Shown piece after piece: positions 1 to 7,046 of a DNA stretch of 27,055 nucleotides. The DNA comes from UMGS973 sp963609975 (GTDB taxonomy: Bacteria; Bacillota; Clostridia; Peptostreptococcales; Anaerovoracaceae): NCBI GenBank assembly GCA_963609975.1, contig CAVDMD010000016.1, positions 1 to 27,055 of the forward strand, given 5' to 3'. A program made the translations under genes and the position numbers. The notes beneath the pieces were generated by a model that was given only the letters and a program-made list of their open reading frames with translations, searched no databases and was not told the DNA's origin. How positions within the stretch are numbered: the stretch's first letter is position 1; each line of letters opens with the position of its first letter.

Positions 1-278
1 AGATTGGAGTGAAGTATATGAACGCATATGAAGAAAGAATGCTCGATATACAGGAAGCCAGAGAACAGGGTGAGGAGCTTGGCAGGAACGAAGGTCTTGA
101 GCTTGGCAGGAGCGAAGGCCTTGAGCTTGGCAGAAGTGAAGGTCTTAAGCAGGGCAGGAGCGAAGGCGAGGTTTCCAAGGCTCTTGAGATGGCGAAGGCT
201 CTAAAAGACAAAGGCGTTGCCATTGATATTATAGCTGAAACTTCAGGCTTGTCTAAAGAGGAAATAGAGAAGCTGTAG
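1..278 (+). CDS. C-terminal end of an Rpn-family (PD-(D/E)XK) nuclease/transposase, truncated by the window edge
   Basis: The reading frame is open to the left edge, so only the C-terminal tail is present and the GTG at position 9 need not be a start. The visible part reads GVKYMNAYEER and then an amphipathic Glu/Gly/Arg-rich tail with four octapeptide units of the type ELGRSEGL, ending in a small helical segment (about the last 35 residues). This layout (VKYM.. motif, then E-G-R-E-G repeats, then a short helical end) is typical of the tail of Rpn-type recombination-promoting nucleases/putative transposases, which belong to the PD-(D/E)XK superfamily. The nuclease core lies outside the window and cannot be checked, so activity and completeness are unknown. 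A hairpin about 135 bases downstream may terminate it. Confidence 0.7.
   Translation, partial: IGVKYMNAYEERMLDIQEAREQGEELGRNEGLELGRSEGLELGRSEGLKQGRSEGEVSKALEMAKALKDKGVAIDIIAETSGLSKEEIEKL
75..170 (+). repeat. Four in-frame 24-base tandem units in the Rpn-type tail
   Basis: Units lie at 75-98, 99-122, 123-146 and 147-170. Units 1-3 encode ELGRNEGL, ELGRSEGL and ELGRSEGL; unit 4 is diverged (KQGRSEGE). The bases differ at a few positions between units, so this is an ageing coding repeat and not a perfect microsatellite. Unit number is likely to vary between strains by slippage. Confidence 0.85.
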
Positions 279-412
279 ATATACTCCTGCAGGGCAGACA
301 TAGCTTAGTTAGTGCAAATACAGCAGCAGAACATGGACTGAGAGATGACTGAAACAGGTAATATTGCCTTACCCATTTACAGTTGCTTACTGTGACATGA
401 ATAGATAATATC

Positions 413-450
413 TAACCCATTGATATATGATGTATCAGCGGGTTATTTAT
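413..450 (+). terminator. Likely intrinsic terminator after the Rpn-type gene
   Basis: TAACCC (413-418) pairs with GGGTTA (440-445), and TGATA (421-425) with TATCA (433-437), leaving a 2x2 internal mismatch and a seven-base loop. The plus-strand sequence after it is T-rich (TTTATTTTAA). The minus strand after it is not T-rich, so it fits the rightward transcript better, but it also sits 27 bases past the stop of the leftward YlmC-type gene. The rest of 279-471 shows only two short 5-base hairpins (near 356-372 and 380-394) and no gene. Confidence 0.55.
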
Positions 451-471
451 TTTAACATAGGATATTCCCTA

Positions 472-711
472 TCAATACCTGCTGCTCTGAAATATTATCA
501 TATCCTCGCCTATTTTGAGTATGGACTGCCATGGGAGCTGCCTGTAATCCTCTGTTCTCATCTGCTTGGATGTTTTGAAATCAGATATCAGTATAGCCTT
601 TATTTCTCCCGTTTCAGGATCAAAAAGAAGTTCCGAATCCCAAAGCTGTCCGTGTCTTGAGCCTGTTGACAGATCTATGATTTCTTTGTTTCCTATTTCA
701 CTTAACCGCAT
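472..711 (-). CDS. YlmC/YmxH-family sporulation-associated PRC-barrel protein
   Basis: This is a 79-residue protein beginning MRLSEIGNKEIIDL, with a central acidic turn (DPETGEIKA) and a C-terminal segment LPWQSILKIGEDMII. The pattern MRLSEL..KEIV...G..LG....D..TG.I.AL......W..I.KIGEDMII is characteristic of the YlmC/YmxH family, a single PRC-barrel domain found across spore-forming Firmicutes. The molecular role is not settled; family members are expressed in sporulation. The length matches the family. The start is fixed by GGAGGTC seven bases upstream on the minus strand. It is divergent from the TepA gene across only 59 bases, and the two probably share a control region. Confidence 0.85.
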   Translation of the reverse strand: MRLSEIGNKEIIDLSTGSRHGQLWDSELLFDPETGEIKAILISDFKTSKQMRTEDYRQLPWQSILKIGEDMIIFQSSRY

Positions 712-726
712 AATGACCTCCGCAAG

Positions 727-758
727 CGTAAATACTATTATTACTAATGATATTTACG
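727..758. promoter_or_regulatory. Inverted repeat in the divergent promoter region
   Basis: CGTAAATA (727-734) and TATTTACG (751-758) form a perfect 8-base inverted repeat around a 16-base AT-rich centre. It fills most of the 59-base gap between two divergent genes. The TATTAT at 736-741 could act as a -10 for the rightward gene. A dimeric regulator site is possible, but no factor is identified. Confidence 0.4.
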
Positions 759-770
759 AGGTGAAAAATT

Positions 771-1451
771 ATGTGTGAAAAATCCGAAGAAAAAAAAGAA
801 AACAGCCTGTCTGCAGAGGAACTGATAAAAGAGCTGGGCGTTCTGAATGTGTACAGCGACTTTAAAACAGATATTCAGTATATAAATATAATCGGGAGCA
901 TAGAAGGGCATACGGTGCTTCCTGCCGAAAACAAAACCACCAGATACGAGCATATAATACCGCAGCTTATAGCGGTGGAGGAAAATCCCGAAATCAGAGG
1001 CCTGCTGCTTACACTGAATACTGTGGGAGGCGATGTGGAGGCAGGGCTTGCAATAGCCGAAATGATAGCAAGCCTTTCAAAGCCTGCAGTATCAATAGTT
1101 CTCGGAGGCGGACACAGTATAGGCATACCTCTGGCAACAGCTGCGGATTATTCGTTTATAACCAAAACCGCAACAATGACGCTGCACCCCATCAGAACAA
1201 ACGGCATGGTGATTACAGCCCGTCCCACATTTGAATATATGAAAAAAACCCAGGAAAGAGTTGTGAATTTTATCGAGGAGCACAGCAGAGCAGACAGGGA
1301 AAAAATCCTGAGCCTTATCAACTGTACGGATAACATGGCAAATGATGTGGGGACAATTCTTTTTGGAAAAGAGGCGGTAGATGCAGGCCTTATAGATGAA
1401 GTCGGCGGAATAAGCAGCGCAATAAAAAAATTAAGAAGTATTGACAAATAG
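771..1451 (+). CDS. tepA: TepA-type ClpP-like serine protease
   Basis: A 226-residue cytoplasmic protein of the ClpP/crotonase fold. The oxyanion stretch NTVGGDVEAGLAIAEMIASL (residues 83-102), the nucleophile motif GGGHSIG with Ser116, and the histidine motif TLHP with His139 are all present; Asp187 or Asp192 is the likely third member. The GGGHSIG/TLHP combination, instead of ClpP's GxxAS and MIHQP, marks the TepA (translocation-enhancing protein, B. subtilis YmfB) group. Its proteolytic role is inferred from the intact catalytic residues. The start ATG has GAGGTG eight bases upstream. The stop codon overlaps the strong promoter of the next gene, so the genes are close but transcribed from separate promoters. 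Confidence 0.9.
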   Translation: MCEKSEEKKENSLSAEELIKELGVLNVYSDFKTDIQYINIIGSIEGHTVLPAENKTTRYEHIIPQLIAVEENPEIRGLLLTLNTVGGDVEAGLAIAEMIASLSKPAVSIVLGGGHSIGIPLATAADYSFITKTATMTLHPIRTNGMVITARPTFEYMKKTQERVVNFIEEHSRADREKILSLINCTDNMANDVGTILFGKEAVDAGLIDEVGGISSAIKKLRSIDK

Positions 1452-1469
1452 TAACAATGTATGTATTAT
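1441..1469 (+). promoter_or_regulatory. Strong sigma-A-like promoter for the CpaE/TadZ-like gene
   Basis: A perfect -35 TTGACA (1441-1446), a 17-base spacer and a -10 TATTAT (1464-1469, one mismatch) predict transcription from about 1476. The -35 lies inside the last codons of tepA. Because the predicted transcript begins after 1461, the upstream ATG at 1461 cannot be the start of the next gene. Confidence 0.75.
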
Positions 1470-1502
1470 AGTGGTAAAAAAGAGTTAGAAAGGGTGATGA
1501 TA

Positions 1503-2492
1503 ATGATAATAGTAAATATTGATTTAACAGACAAGGAATTTGAAAAAAGACTCGGCATGACACTCAGCAGCAGCTTTAATGTCAATCTGTCAGACAAAAA
1601 TGCCGAAGGTAATGTTTTTATTACTGATTACACAGACGAAACAGTCTGCAGGGACGGAGTTATATATCTTACGGACAAAAAAGAACTTTGCGGCGGCAAT
1701 ATCGTGTACCGTTTTGAGAGTGCGGAGCAGATATGCAAAAAAGTTCTCTATGAATACTGCAGATATTATGATGACTACACTCAGGTCGTGCTGGGAAGCC
1801 CCTGCAGTATTACAGGCGTATGTTCGGCAAGAGGCGGTACAGGGTGTACCGCAATTGCAATCGGCATAGCGCAGGAACTGCAGAGAGCAAGAAAAGAGAG
1901 AGTGCTGTATGTCAGTCTTGATATGATACCATTTTCTCCTGCAGGGGAAAATGGTGAGATGAATATAAACAGGCTGCTGTTTAACTTTCTTACCAGAGGT
2001 TTCAGAAAAGAGGATCTTGAGGCCTGCCTGTCATCAGACGAGTATAGAGTTTCATATCTTAATTATGCGAGGCCGTACAACAGACTGCTTCAGATAAAAG
2101 CAGGGGAGTTTGTGAAATTCATAAGTAATACGGCAGAGTCCGGTATGTTTACGCATATAGTTTTGGATATAGGAAGCGGCATAGGCGGCGTTTATGACAG
2201 TGCGGTTTCCCTGTGCAGCACGATAGTTAAAGTAAGCGATAAAAACGCTGATATCTGTATGAAAGACAGCATTTATGATGCCCATATCAGAGAGCTTGCG
2301 GCAGGAAATATTATAAATGTTGTCAACAAATTCACCGAGGCAGACGACAGTGAAACAGAGGATGCGGAGACTGTATATGTGGATTACTGTTCCGATGGTA
2401 TTTTACTGAAAGAGCAGATGATACATATAAGTCCGGAAAAGGCGGTGAACGCAAAAGTAAATGAGCTGATCGGCAGGATGATGGCAAAATAA
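1503..2492 (+). CDS. CpaE/TadZ-like MinD/ParA-family protein with a degenerate P-loop
   Basis: 329 residues from ATG 1503, chosen because AGAAAGGG ends eight bases before it; ATG 1497 is too close to that site and ATG 1461 lies upstream of the predicted transcription start. Residues 1-95 form a receiver-like N-terminal region. Residues 101-125 carry the P-loop region GVCSARGGTGCTAIA, then VLYVSLD (134-140) and HIVLDIGSG (218-226), the order found in MinD/ParA ATPases. The deviant Walker A motif KGGxGK[ST] is here RGGTGCT: both the signature lysine and the P-loop lysine are replaced (Arg110, Cys115). TadZ/CpaE proteins localise the Tad pilus machine and often have atypical P-loops, so a scaffold role is more likely than robust ATP hydrolysis. 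It is separated from cpaF by an antiporter gene. Confidence 0.75.
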   Translation: MIIVNIDLTDKEFEKRLGMTLSSSFNVNLSDKNAEGNVFITDYTDETVCRDGVIYLTDKKELCGGNIVYRFESAEQICKKVLYEYCRYYDDYTQVVLGSPCSITGVCSARGGTGCTAIAIGIAQELQRARKERVLYVSLDMIPFSPAGENGEMNINRLLFNFLTRGFRKEDLEACLSSDEYRVSYLNYARPYNRLLQIKAGEFVKFISNTAESGMFTHIVLDIGSGIGGVYDSAVSLCSTIVKVSDKNADICMKDSIYDAHIRELAAGNIINVVNKFTEADDSETEDAETVYVDYCSDGILLKEQMIHISPEKAVNAKVNELIGRMMAK

Positions 2493-2516
2493 TTACAGAC
2501 AAATGACAAGTTACTG

Positions 2517-2545
2517 TTGTTAAGAGTCTGATTTTTTGGTAAAAT
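2517..2545 (+). promoter_or_regulatory. Sigma-A-like promoter for the antiporter gene
   Basis: TTGTTA (2517-2522), a 17-base spacer and TAAAAT (2540-2545) lie 32 bases upstream of the start codon, which would give a leader of about 25 bases. No terminator hairpin is obvious between the preceding stop (2492) and this site, so read-through from the CpaE-like gene is also possible. Confidence 0.6.
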
Positions 2546-2576
2546 TATAGCAGAATAAAAAGAAAGGAGAAGCAGT

Positions 2577-4898
2577 TTGGAACATTTGGATGAATTCATA
2601 ACGGATCTGGCGCTTATGATGCTGGCAGCAGCGGTTGTCTCCCTTCTTTTTAAGAAATTAAAACAGCCGGTTGTTTTAGGATATATAGTGGCGGGGTTTT
2701 TGATAAGCCCTAATTTTCAGCCTCTGCCTACGGTAGTGGCGGTTGAGGATATCTCAATGTGGGGTGAGATAGGAATAGTATTCCTTATGTTTGCCCTCGG
2801 GCTTGAATTCAGCTTCAAAAAAATCGTAGATGTGGGCAAAAGTGCGATTATTACGGCCATGACCGTAATGACGGCGATGATTTCCATAGGATTTCTGCTG
2901 GGCAGACTTCTTGGCTGGGGACAGATGGACAGTATTTTTCTCGGAGGAATGCTGTCTATGTCCTCTACGATGATAATACTCAAAGCCTATGAGGAATTCG
3001 GCATCAAGAAAAAGAAATTCGCTACAACGGTGCTGGGCGCGCTTGTAATAGAGGATATCGGAGGAATTTTTATGATGATAATTCTTTCGACTATTGCAGT
3101 CAGCAAGGACAGCACAGGAGGAGTGGCTATCGTAGGAGAACTGGGGCTTCTTATTCTCTATCTGGTGCTGTGGCTGGCGCTGGGAATATATCTGATACCT
3201 ACCCTGCTCAAAAAAACATCAGGGCTTATGAACGATGAATCCCTGCTTATAGTTTCGCTTGCCATATGCCTCTGCATGGTAATACTTGCAAATGTAATCG
3301 GTTTTTCCTCTGCACTGGGAGCTTTTATAGCAGGCTCAATCATAGGCGGCACTATGCTTGCAGAGAAGGTGGAGCATATCATCAAACCCATCAAGGATAT
3401 GTTCGGAGCAGTGTTTTTCATATCGGTAGGCATGATGATTGTGCCTGAAATGCTGATTGAATACATAGGACCGATACTGATTATAACTGTAGTTACCATC
3501 ATAGGCCAGATGACATTCTCGACTCTTGGCATACTGATATCGGGAAATTCCCTTAATACTGCCATCAGAGGCGGCTTCAGCATGGTGCAGATAGGAGAGT
3601 TTTCGTTTATAATTGCAACCCTGGGCACCACACTTGGAGTAACCAGTGATTTCCTGTATCCTATAGTGGTGTGCGTATCGGTTATAACCACATTTACAAC
3701 TCCGATATTCATTAAAAACTCCGAAAAAGTATATGAGTTTGTGGATGACAAACTGCCTGACAAGGCTCATAAATTCATCAGAAGATATACATCTGACCGC
3801 AAAGCTTCGGTGGAGCAGGAATCAGAATGGAAACAGTACATTACCAAATACATTCTCAGGACACTTGTCTGCGGCGGAGGCATACTGGTGACATATTTTG
3901 CGGGCGTCAAGTTTATTGTGCCTGTATTTGAAAGCATCATGGGCATTAAAGCCGGAGATGTTGCTGCCGTAATCCTTATGCTTGCCTGCATACTGATACT
4001 GACAAGCATAATGTGCTCCAAGCGAAGCATCTATTTCACAAAACTGTGGCTCAGAAGTAACGCCAACAGACTGCCGCTTGCGGCTCTTTACGGCATCAGA
4101 ATAGTGTTCGTTATGTTCGTCGTAATGATACTGATACGTCATTTCTGGAATATCCCTATAGCCATAGATATCGTAATAGGCGCACTGATTGTGGGTATAG
4201 CTGTCAAATCGGATTTTATGAGCAGTGCTGCAATCAAAATGGAAATGCAGTTTATATCGAATCTGTCAGAAAAACAGCTTGCCAAGCTGCAGCAGGAGCG
4301 CAAATACAAGAGCAACCATATATGGCTTGATGAGGTGATACATATATGCGAGATAGAGATAACAAGCGAACCTAAGAAAAAAACGGTAAAAGAGCTTGCA
4401 GGCAACAAATATCTGGGCATACTTGTCATCAAGATACTCCGAAACGGTTCCCATATAAATATGCCTGATGCGGATGTGCGCATCAAAAAAGGCGATATAC
4501 TTCATATACTGGGCACAGAGGATGATATTGCGGCATTTATGATTGTACTCGAAAGAACAAGCAATATGAATATGATAGGCGAGGAAACAGTGACCCTTAA
4601 AGAATATATTTACAGTCAGGTGTTTGACGGCGTGAGCGCCGAAAATCAGATTGTATGCTGTCCTGTTCCTGCCAATAAGGATTCATCATTTAACAAGAAG
4701 CCTATCCGCACCTGTAATTTCAGAAAGGACTACAAGGGCTTCATAATAGGCATCGAAAGAGATAATCTGCCGATTATAAATCCTGATGTGGATACAATCA
4801 TAGAAACAGGAGATCTGCTCTGGGTTATAGGTACCAGAACTATGGCTGACGAGCTGCTGCTCAGCGGCGTACTCGAAATCGACAATGATAATTACTAA
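2577..4898 (+). CDS. Kef/CPA2-type cation:proton antiporter with two C-terminal TrkA_C/RCK_C-like domains
   Basis: 773 residues beginning at TTG 2577, with AAAGGAG seven bases upstream. Residues about 8-395 are a multi-pass CPA2 exchanger domain: QPVVLGYIVAG (30-40), GLEFSFKK (75-82), SMSSTMIILKAYEE (127-140), an acidic ion-site pair in ALVIEDIGG (155-163) and GFSSALGAFIAGSIIGG. Residues about 424-543 add further hydrophobic segments. Two RCK_C-like domains follow (about 585-665 and 680-768), each ending in a GDLLWVIGT-type strand. There is no Rossmann TrkA_N domain. The family exchanges K+ or Na+ for H+ across the membrane; RCK_C domains sense small ligands, for instance nucleotides in related systems. 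The ion here is not determinable. The gene sits between two Tad pilus genes without an obvious functional link. Confidence 0.9.
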   Translation: MEHLDEFITDLALMMLAAAVVSLLFKKLKQPVVLGYIVAGFLISPNFQPLPTVVAVEDISMWGEIGIVFLMFALGLEFSFKKIVDVGKSAIITAMTVMTAMISIGFLLGRLLGWGQMDSIFLGGMLSMSSTMIILKAYEEFGIKKKKFATTVLGALVIEDIGGIFMMIILSTIAVSKDSTGGVAIVGELGLLILYLVLWLALGIYLIPTLLKKTSGLMNDESLLIVSLAICLCMVILANVIGFSSALGAFIAGSIIGGTMLAEKVEHIIKPIKDMFGAVFFISVGMMIVPEMLIEYIGPILIITVVTIIGQMTFSTLGILISGNSLNTAIRGGFSMVQIGEFSFIIATLGTTLGVTSDFLYPIVVCVSVITTFTTPIFIKNSEKVYEFVDDKLPDKAHKFIRRYTSDRKASVEQESEWKQYITKYILRTLVCGGGILVTYFAGVKFIVPVFESIMGIKAGDVAAVILMLACILILTSIMCSKRSIYFTKLWLRSNANRLPLAALYGIRIVFVMFVVMILIRHFWNIPIAIDIVIGALIVGIAVKSDFMSSAAIKMEMQFISNLSEKQLAKLQQERKYKSNHIWLDEVIHICEIEITSEPKKKTVKELAGNKYLGILVIKILRNGSHINMPDADVRIKKGDILHILGTEDDIAAFMIVLERTSNMNMIGEETVTLKEYIYSQVFDGVSAENQIVCCPVPANKDSSFNKKPIRTCNFRKDYKGFIIGIERDNLPIINPDVDTIIETGDLLWVIGTRTMADELLLSGVLEIDNDNY

Positions 4899-5004
4899 TT
4901 AATGGTAATTGATAAAAAAGTTTTTTGCTGAAGACCTTGTTGAAATTGCTTGGCTCAGAGGCAAAAATCTTGTGAAAAAATGTAAAAAATGAATAAACCT
5001 AAAA

Positions 5005-5045
5005 AATAAAACAGTTGCTAATTGACGGCAACTGTTTTATTATGT
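5005..5045. terminator. Bidirectional intrinsic terminator between the antiporter and the tad operon
   Basis: AATAAAACAGTTGC (5005-5018) pairs perfectly with 5028-5041 around a nine-base loop. The 3' arm supplies TTTTATTAT on the plus strand, and the minus strand has an even longer T tract (TTTTATTTTTT). It ends only 35 bases before the cpaF start, leaving no room for a promoter downstream of it. The remaining intergenic DNA (4899-5004) shows a weak AATTAC/GTAATT hairpin near 4890-4910 and no convincing promoter. Confidence 0.75.
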
Positions 5046-5076
5046 AACCAAAAGAGAGTAAAAGGAATTGGTAATA

Positions 5077-6297
5077 ATGGATATAAAAAGAAATATGGTA
5101 AACGAAATCTATGAGGTAACAGACATCATAAGAAAACTCATCAGCAGAACCAGAACCGGTGTGGAGGATGATGAGGTCAGAGAGATTATCGAAAAATACA
5201 TTTTCAGCAGACAGGAGTTTGCATACAGGGACTGTGAAGAAAATCTGCATATAATCAACAGCATTTTCTATAACCTGCGAAAGGATCTGAGTATACTTCA
5301 GCCATATATCGAAGATGATGACATTAAAGAGATTATGGTAAACGGCAAGGACAAAATCTTCGTGGAAAAAACGACAGGCATAGAAGAAACCGGCGACAGC
5401 TTTTACAGCGCAGAGGTACTGGAGGAGCTGATAAGAAGAATTGCGGCGAAGGTTCACAGGGAGTTTAACGAGCTTAATCCCATACTTGACGCCAGACTTG
5501 AAGACGGTAGCAGGGTCAACGGCGTATACAAAAACATAGCACTTAACGGTCCGGCGCTTACAATAAGAAAATTTCCGAAAGAAGCGCTTACCATGGAGGC
5601 TCTGGTGGCAAATGGAACTCTCGACAGAAAAGCTGCGGATTTTCTCAAAGCCTGCGTTGAAGCGGGTCTTAATATATTCATAAGCGGAGGAACATCCTCG
5701 GGCAAGACAACATTTCTGAACTGCCTTGCGGACTATATACCGGCAGACGAAAGGCTTGTGGTGATAGAGGATTCTGCCGAGCTTCAGATTAAAAATCACA
5801 ACAACATAGTAAGGCTTGAATGCAGGAACTCCAATATACAGGGCAGAGGCGAGGTTACCATGACAGACCTTATCAAAACCAGTCTGCGTATGAGGCCCTC
5901 AAGAATAATAGTCGGAGAGGTCAGAGGCAGAGAGGTTGCCGATATGATAAACGCCTGTAACACAGGACATGACGGGAGTTTAAGCACAGGGCACGGCAAC
6001 TCGATTCACGGAATGATCAGAAGACTTGAATCCATGTATCTTCAGGCTGCTGATTTTCCCGTAAGCGCAATAAGGGCGCAGATAGCGGAGGGTATAGATT
6101 TAATTGTTCACCTCGGCAGGATGCCCGATAACAGCAGGAAGGTTCTTGAAATTGCAGAGCTTACAGGAATTTCAGATGATGAAATAGAGCTTAACGGACT
6201 TTTTGAATACGATATTCAAAAAGGTCTTGTGACGACGGGCAACAGAATACAGAACACGTTCAAATTCAAAATGAGAGGGATAGAGAATGGATACTGA
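5077..6297 (+). CDS. cpaF: Tad pilus assembly ATPase CpaF/TadA
   Basis: 406-residue cytoplasmic secretion ATPase of the VirB11/GspE superfamily that powers Tad pilus assembly. Start ATG 5077 is ten bases after AAAAGGA; the TTG at 5068 abuts that site and is unlikely. The N-terminal domain is followed by Walker A GGTSSGKT (204-211), the Asp box VVIEDSAE (228-235), Walker B RIIVGEVRG (276-284) and the His box DGSLSTGHGNS (299-309). All catalytic motifs are intact, so it should be active. It overlaps the TadB gene by 11 bases and heads a run of overlapping genes, so translation is probably coupled. Confidence 0.95.
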   Translation: MDIKRNMVNEIYEVTDIIRKLISRTRTGVEDDEVREIIEKYIFSRQEFAYRDCEENLHIINSIFYNLRKDLSILQPYIEDDDIKEIMVNGKDKIFVEKTTGIEETGDSFYSAEVLEELIRRIAAKVHREFNELNPILDARLEDGSRVNGVYKNIALNGPALTIRKFPKEALTMEALVANGTLDRKAADFLKACVEAGLNIFISGGTSSGKTTFLNCLADYIPADERLVVIEDSAELQIKNHNNIVRLECRNSNIQGRGEVTMTDLIKTSLRMRPSRIIVGEVRGREVADMINACNTGHDGSLSTGHGNSIHGMIRRLESMYLQAADFPVSAIRAQIAEGIDLIVHLGRMPDNSRKVLEIAELTGISDDEIELNGLFEYDIQKGLVTTGNRIQNTFKFKMRGIENGY

Positions 6298-7033
6298 TTA
6301 CAGAACCTATGAGCTGTCAGCAAAGGAAAAACTCAGATTTATTACAGCAGGGTACATATGCTTTTTTGCCATAGGATACCTTTTTTACAAAAGCATTTTT
6401 CTTTCTGCATCGGCAGGAATGCTCATACTTCTTCTATTAAAAAAATATCGGAGCTACAAGGCTGAAAAGCGCAAAAGTTATCTGCTGATGCAATTTAAGG
6501 ATCTGCTTTACAGCCTTTCGGCTTCGGTATCCACAGGCAAGAGTATGGCAGAGGGCCTCAAAGAGGGGCTTGAAGCTCTGAGGCTCATATATGACGAGAA
6601 TACTCCTCTTGTAATCGAGCTTGAGAGCATAACCAAAGGAATATTTGAAAACAGAGGAAGCGAAGCGCAGCTTTTGTCAGATTTTGCGTCAAGAAGCGGA
6701 TGTCAGGACATTGAAAGCTTTGTGGATGTGTATCTGTCAATAAGAGAGACCGGCGGAGACATGGAAAAAGTAATATCCAAAACAGCAGATATACTTACCG
6801 ACAAAATATCCATCGAAAAAGAAATAAGGGTAATCATATCACAAAAACAGGTGGAGGCAAAGATAATAACCGCAATGCCGCTTGTGATACTGGCAGGGCT
6901 TAATCTCACATCATCAGGCTATATAGAGCCTCTGTATGAGACCTTTGAAGGGCGGATTATTATGACGGCAGCCCTTGCGGGCATGATGTTTGCATATAAT
7001 CTGACAGGTAAAATAACGGATATAAAGGTTTAG
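6287..7033 (+). CDS. tadB: TadB-like inner-membrane platform protein (type II secretion F family)
   Basis: 248 residues. Two N-terminal membrane segments (about 17-33 and 35-51), a cytoplasmic T2SSF domain (about 66-190) and two C-terminal membrane segments (193-208, 223-238) give the usual TadB layout. The motif LLYSLSASVSTGKSMAEGL (73-91) and FVDVYLSIRETGGDMEKVI (145-163) match the T2SSF pattern of a helical bundle with G-rich turns. It forms, with TadC, the membrane platform on which the CpaF ATPase acts. The start lies inside the end of cpaF with GAGAGGG upstream. It is shorter than many proteobacterial TadB proteins but normal for Firmicutes. Confidence 0.85.
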   Translation: MDTDYRTYELSAKEKLRFITAGYICFFAIGYLFYKSIFLSASAGMLILLLLKKYRSYKAEKRKSYLLMQFKDLLYSLSASVSTGKSMAEGLKEGLEALRLIYDENTPLVIELESITKGIFENRGSEAQLLSDFASRSGCQDIESFVDVYLSIRETGGDMEKVISKTADILTDKISIEKEIRVIISQKQVEAKIITAMPLVILAGLNLTSSGYIEPLYETFEGRIIMTAALAGMMFAYNLTGKITDIKV

Positions 7034-7046
7034 AGGTATAGAGATT

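Noticed and set aside
3158..3763. 201-residue minus-strand ORF inside the antiporter
   Set aside because: Shadow of the membrane domain; Met/Ile/Ser-rich with no ribosome site.
4999..5799. 266-residue minus-strand ORF opposite cpaF
   Set aside because: It is fully antisense to a gene with intact ATPase motifs and its Cys/Tyr/Phe-rich product looks like a frame shadow.
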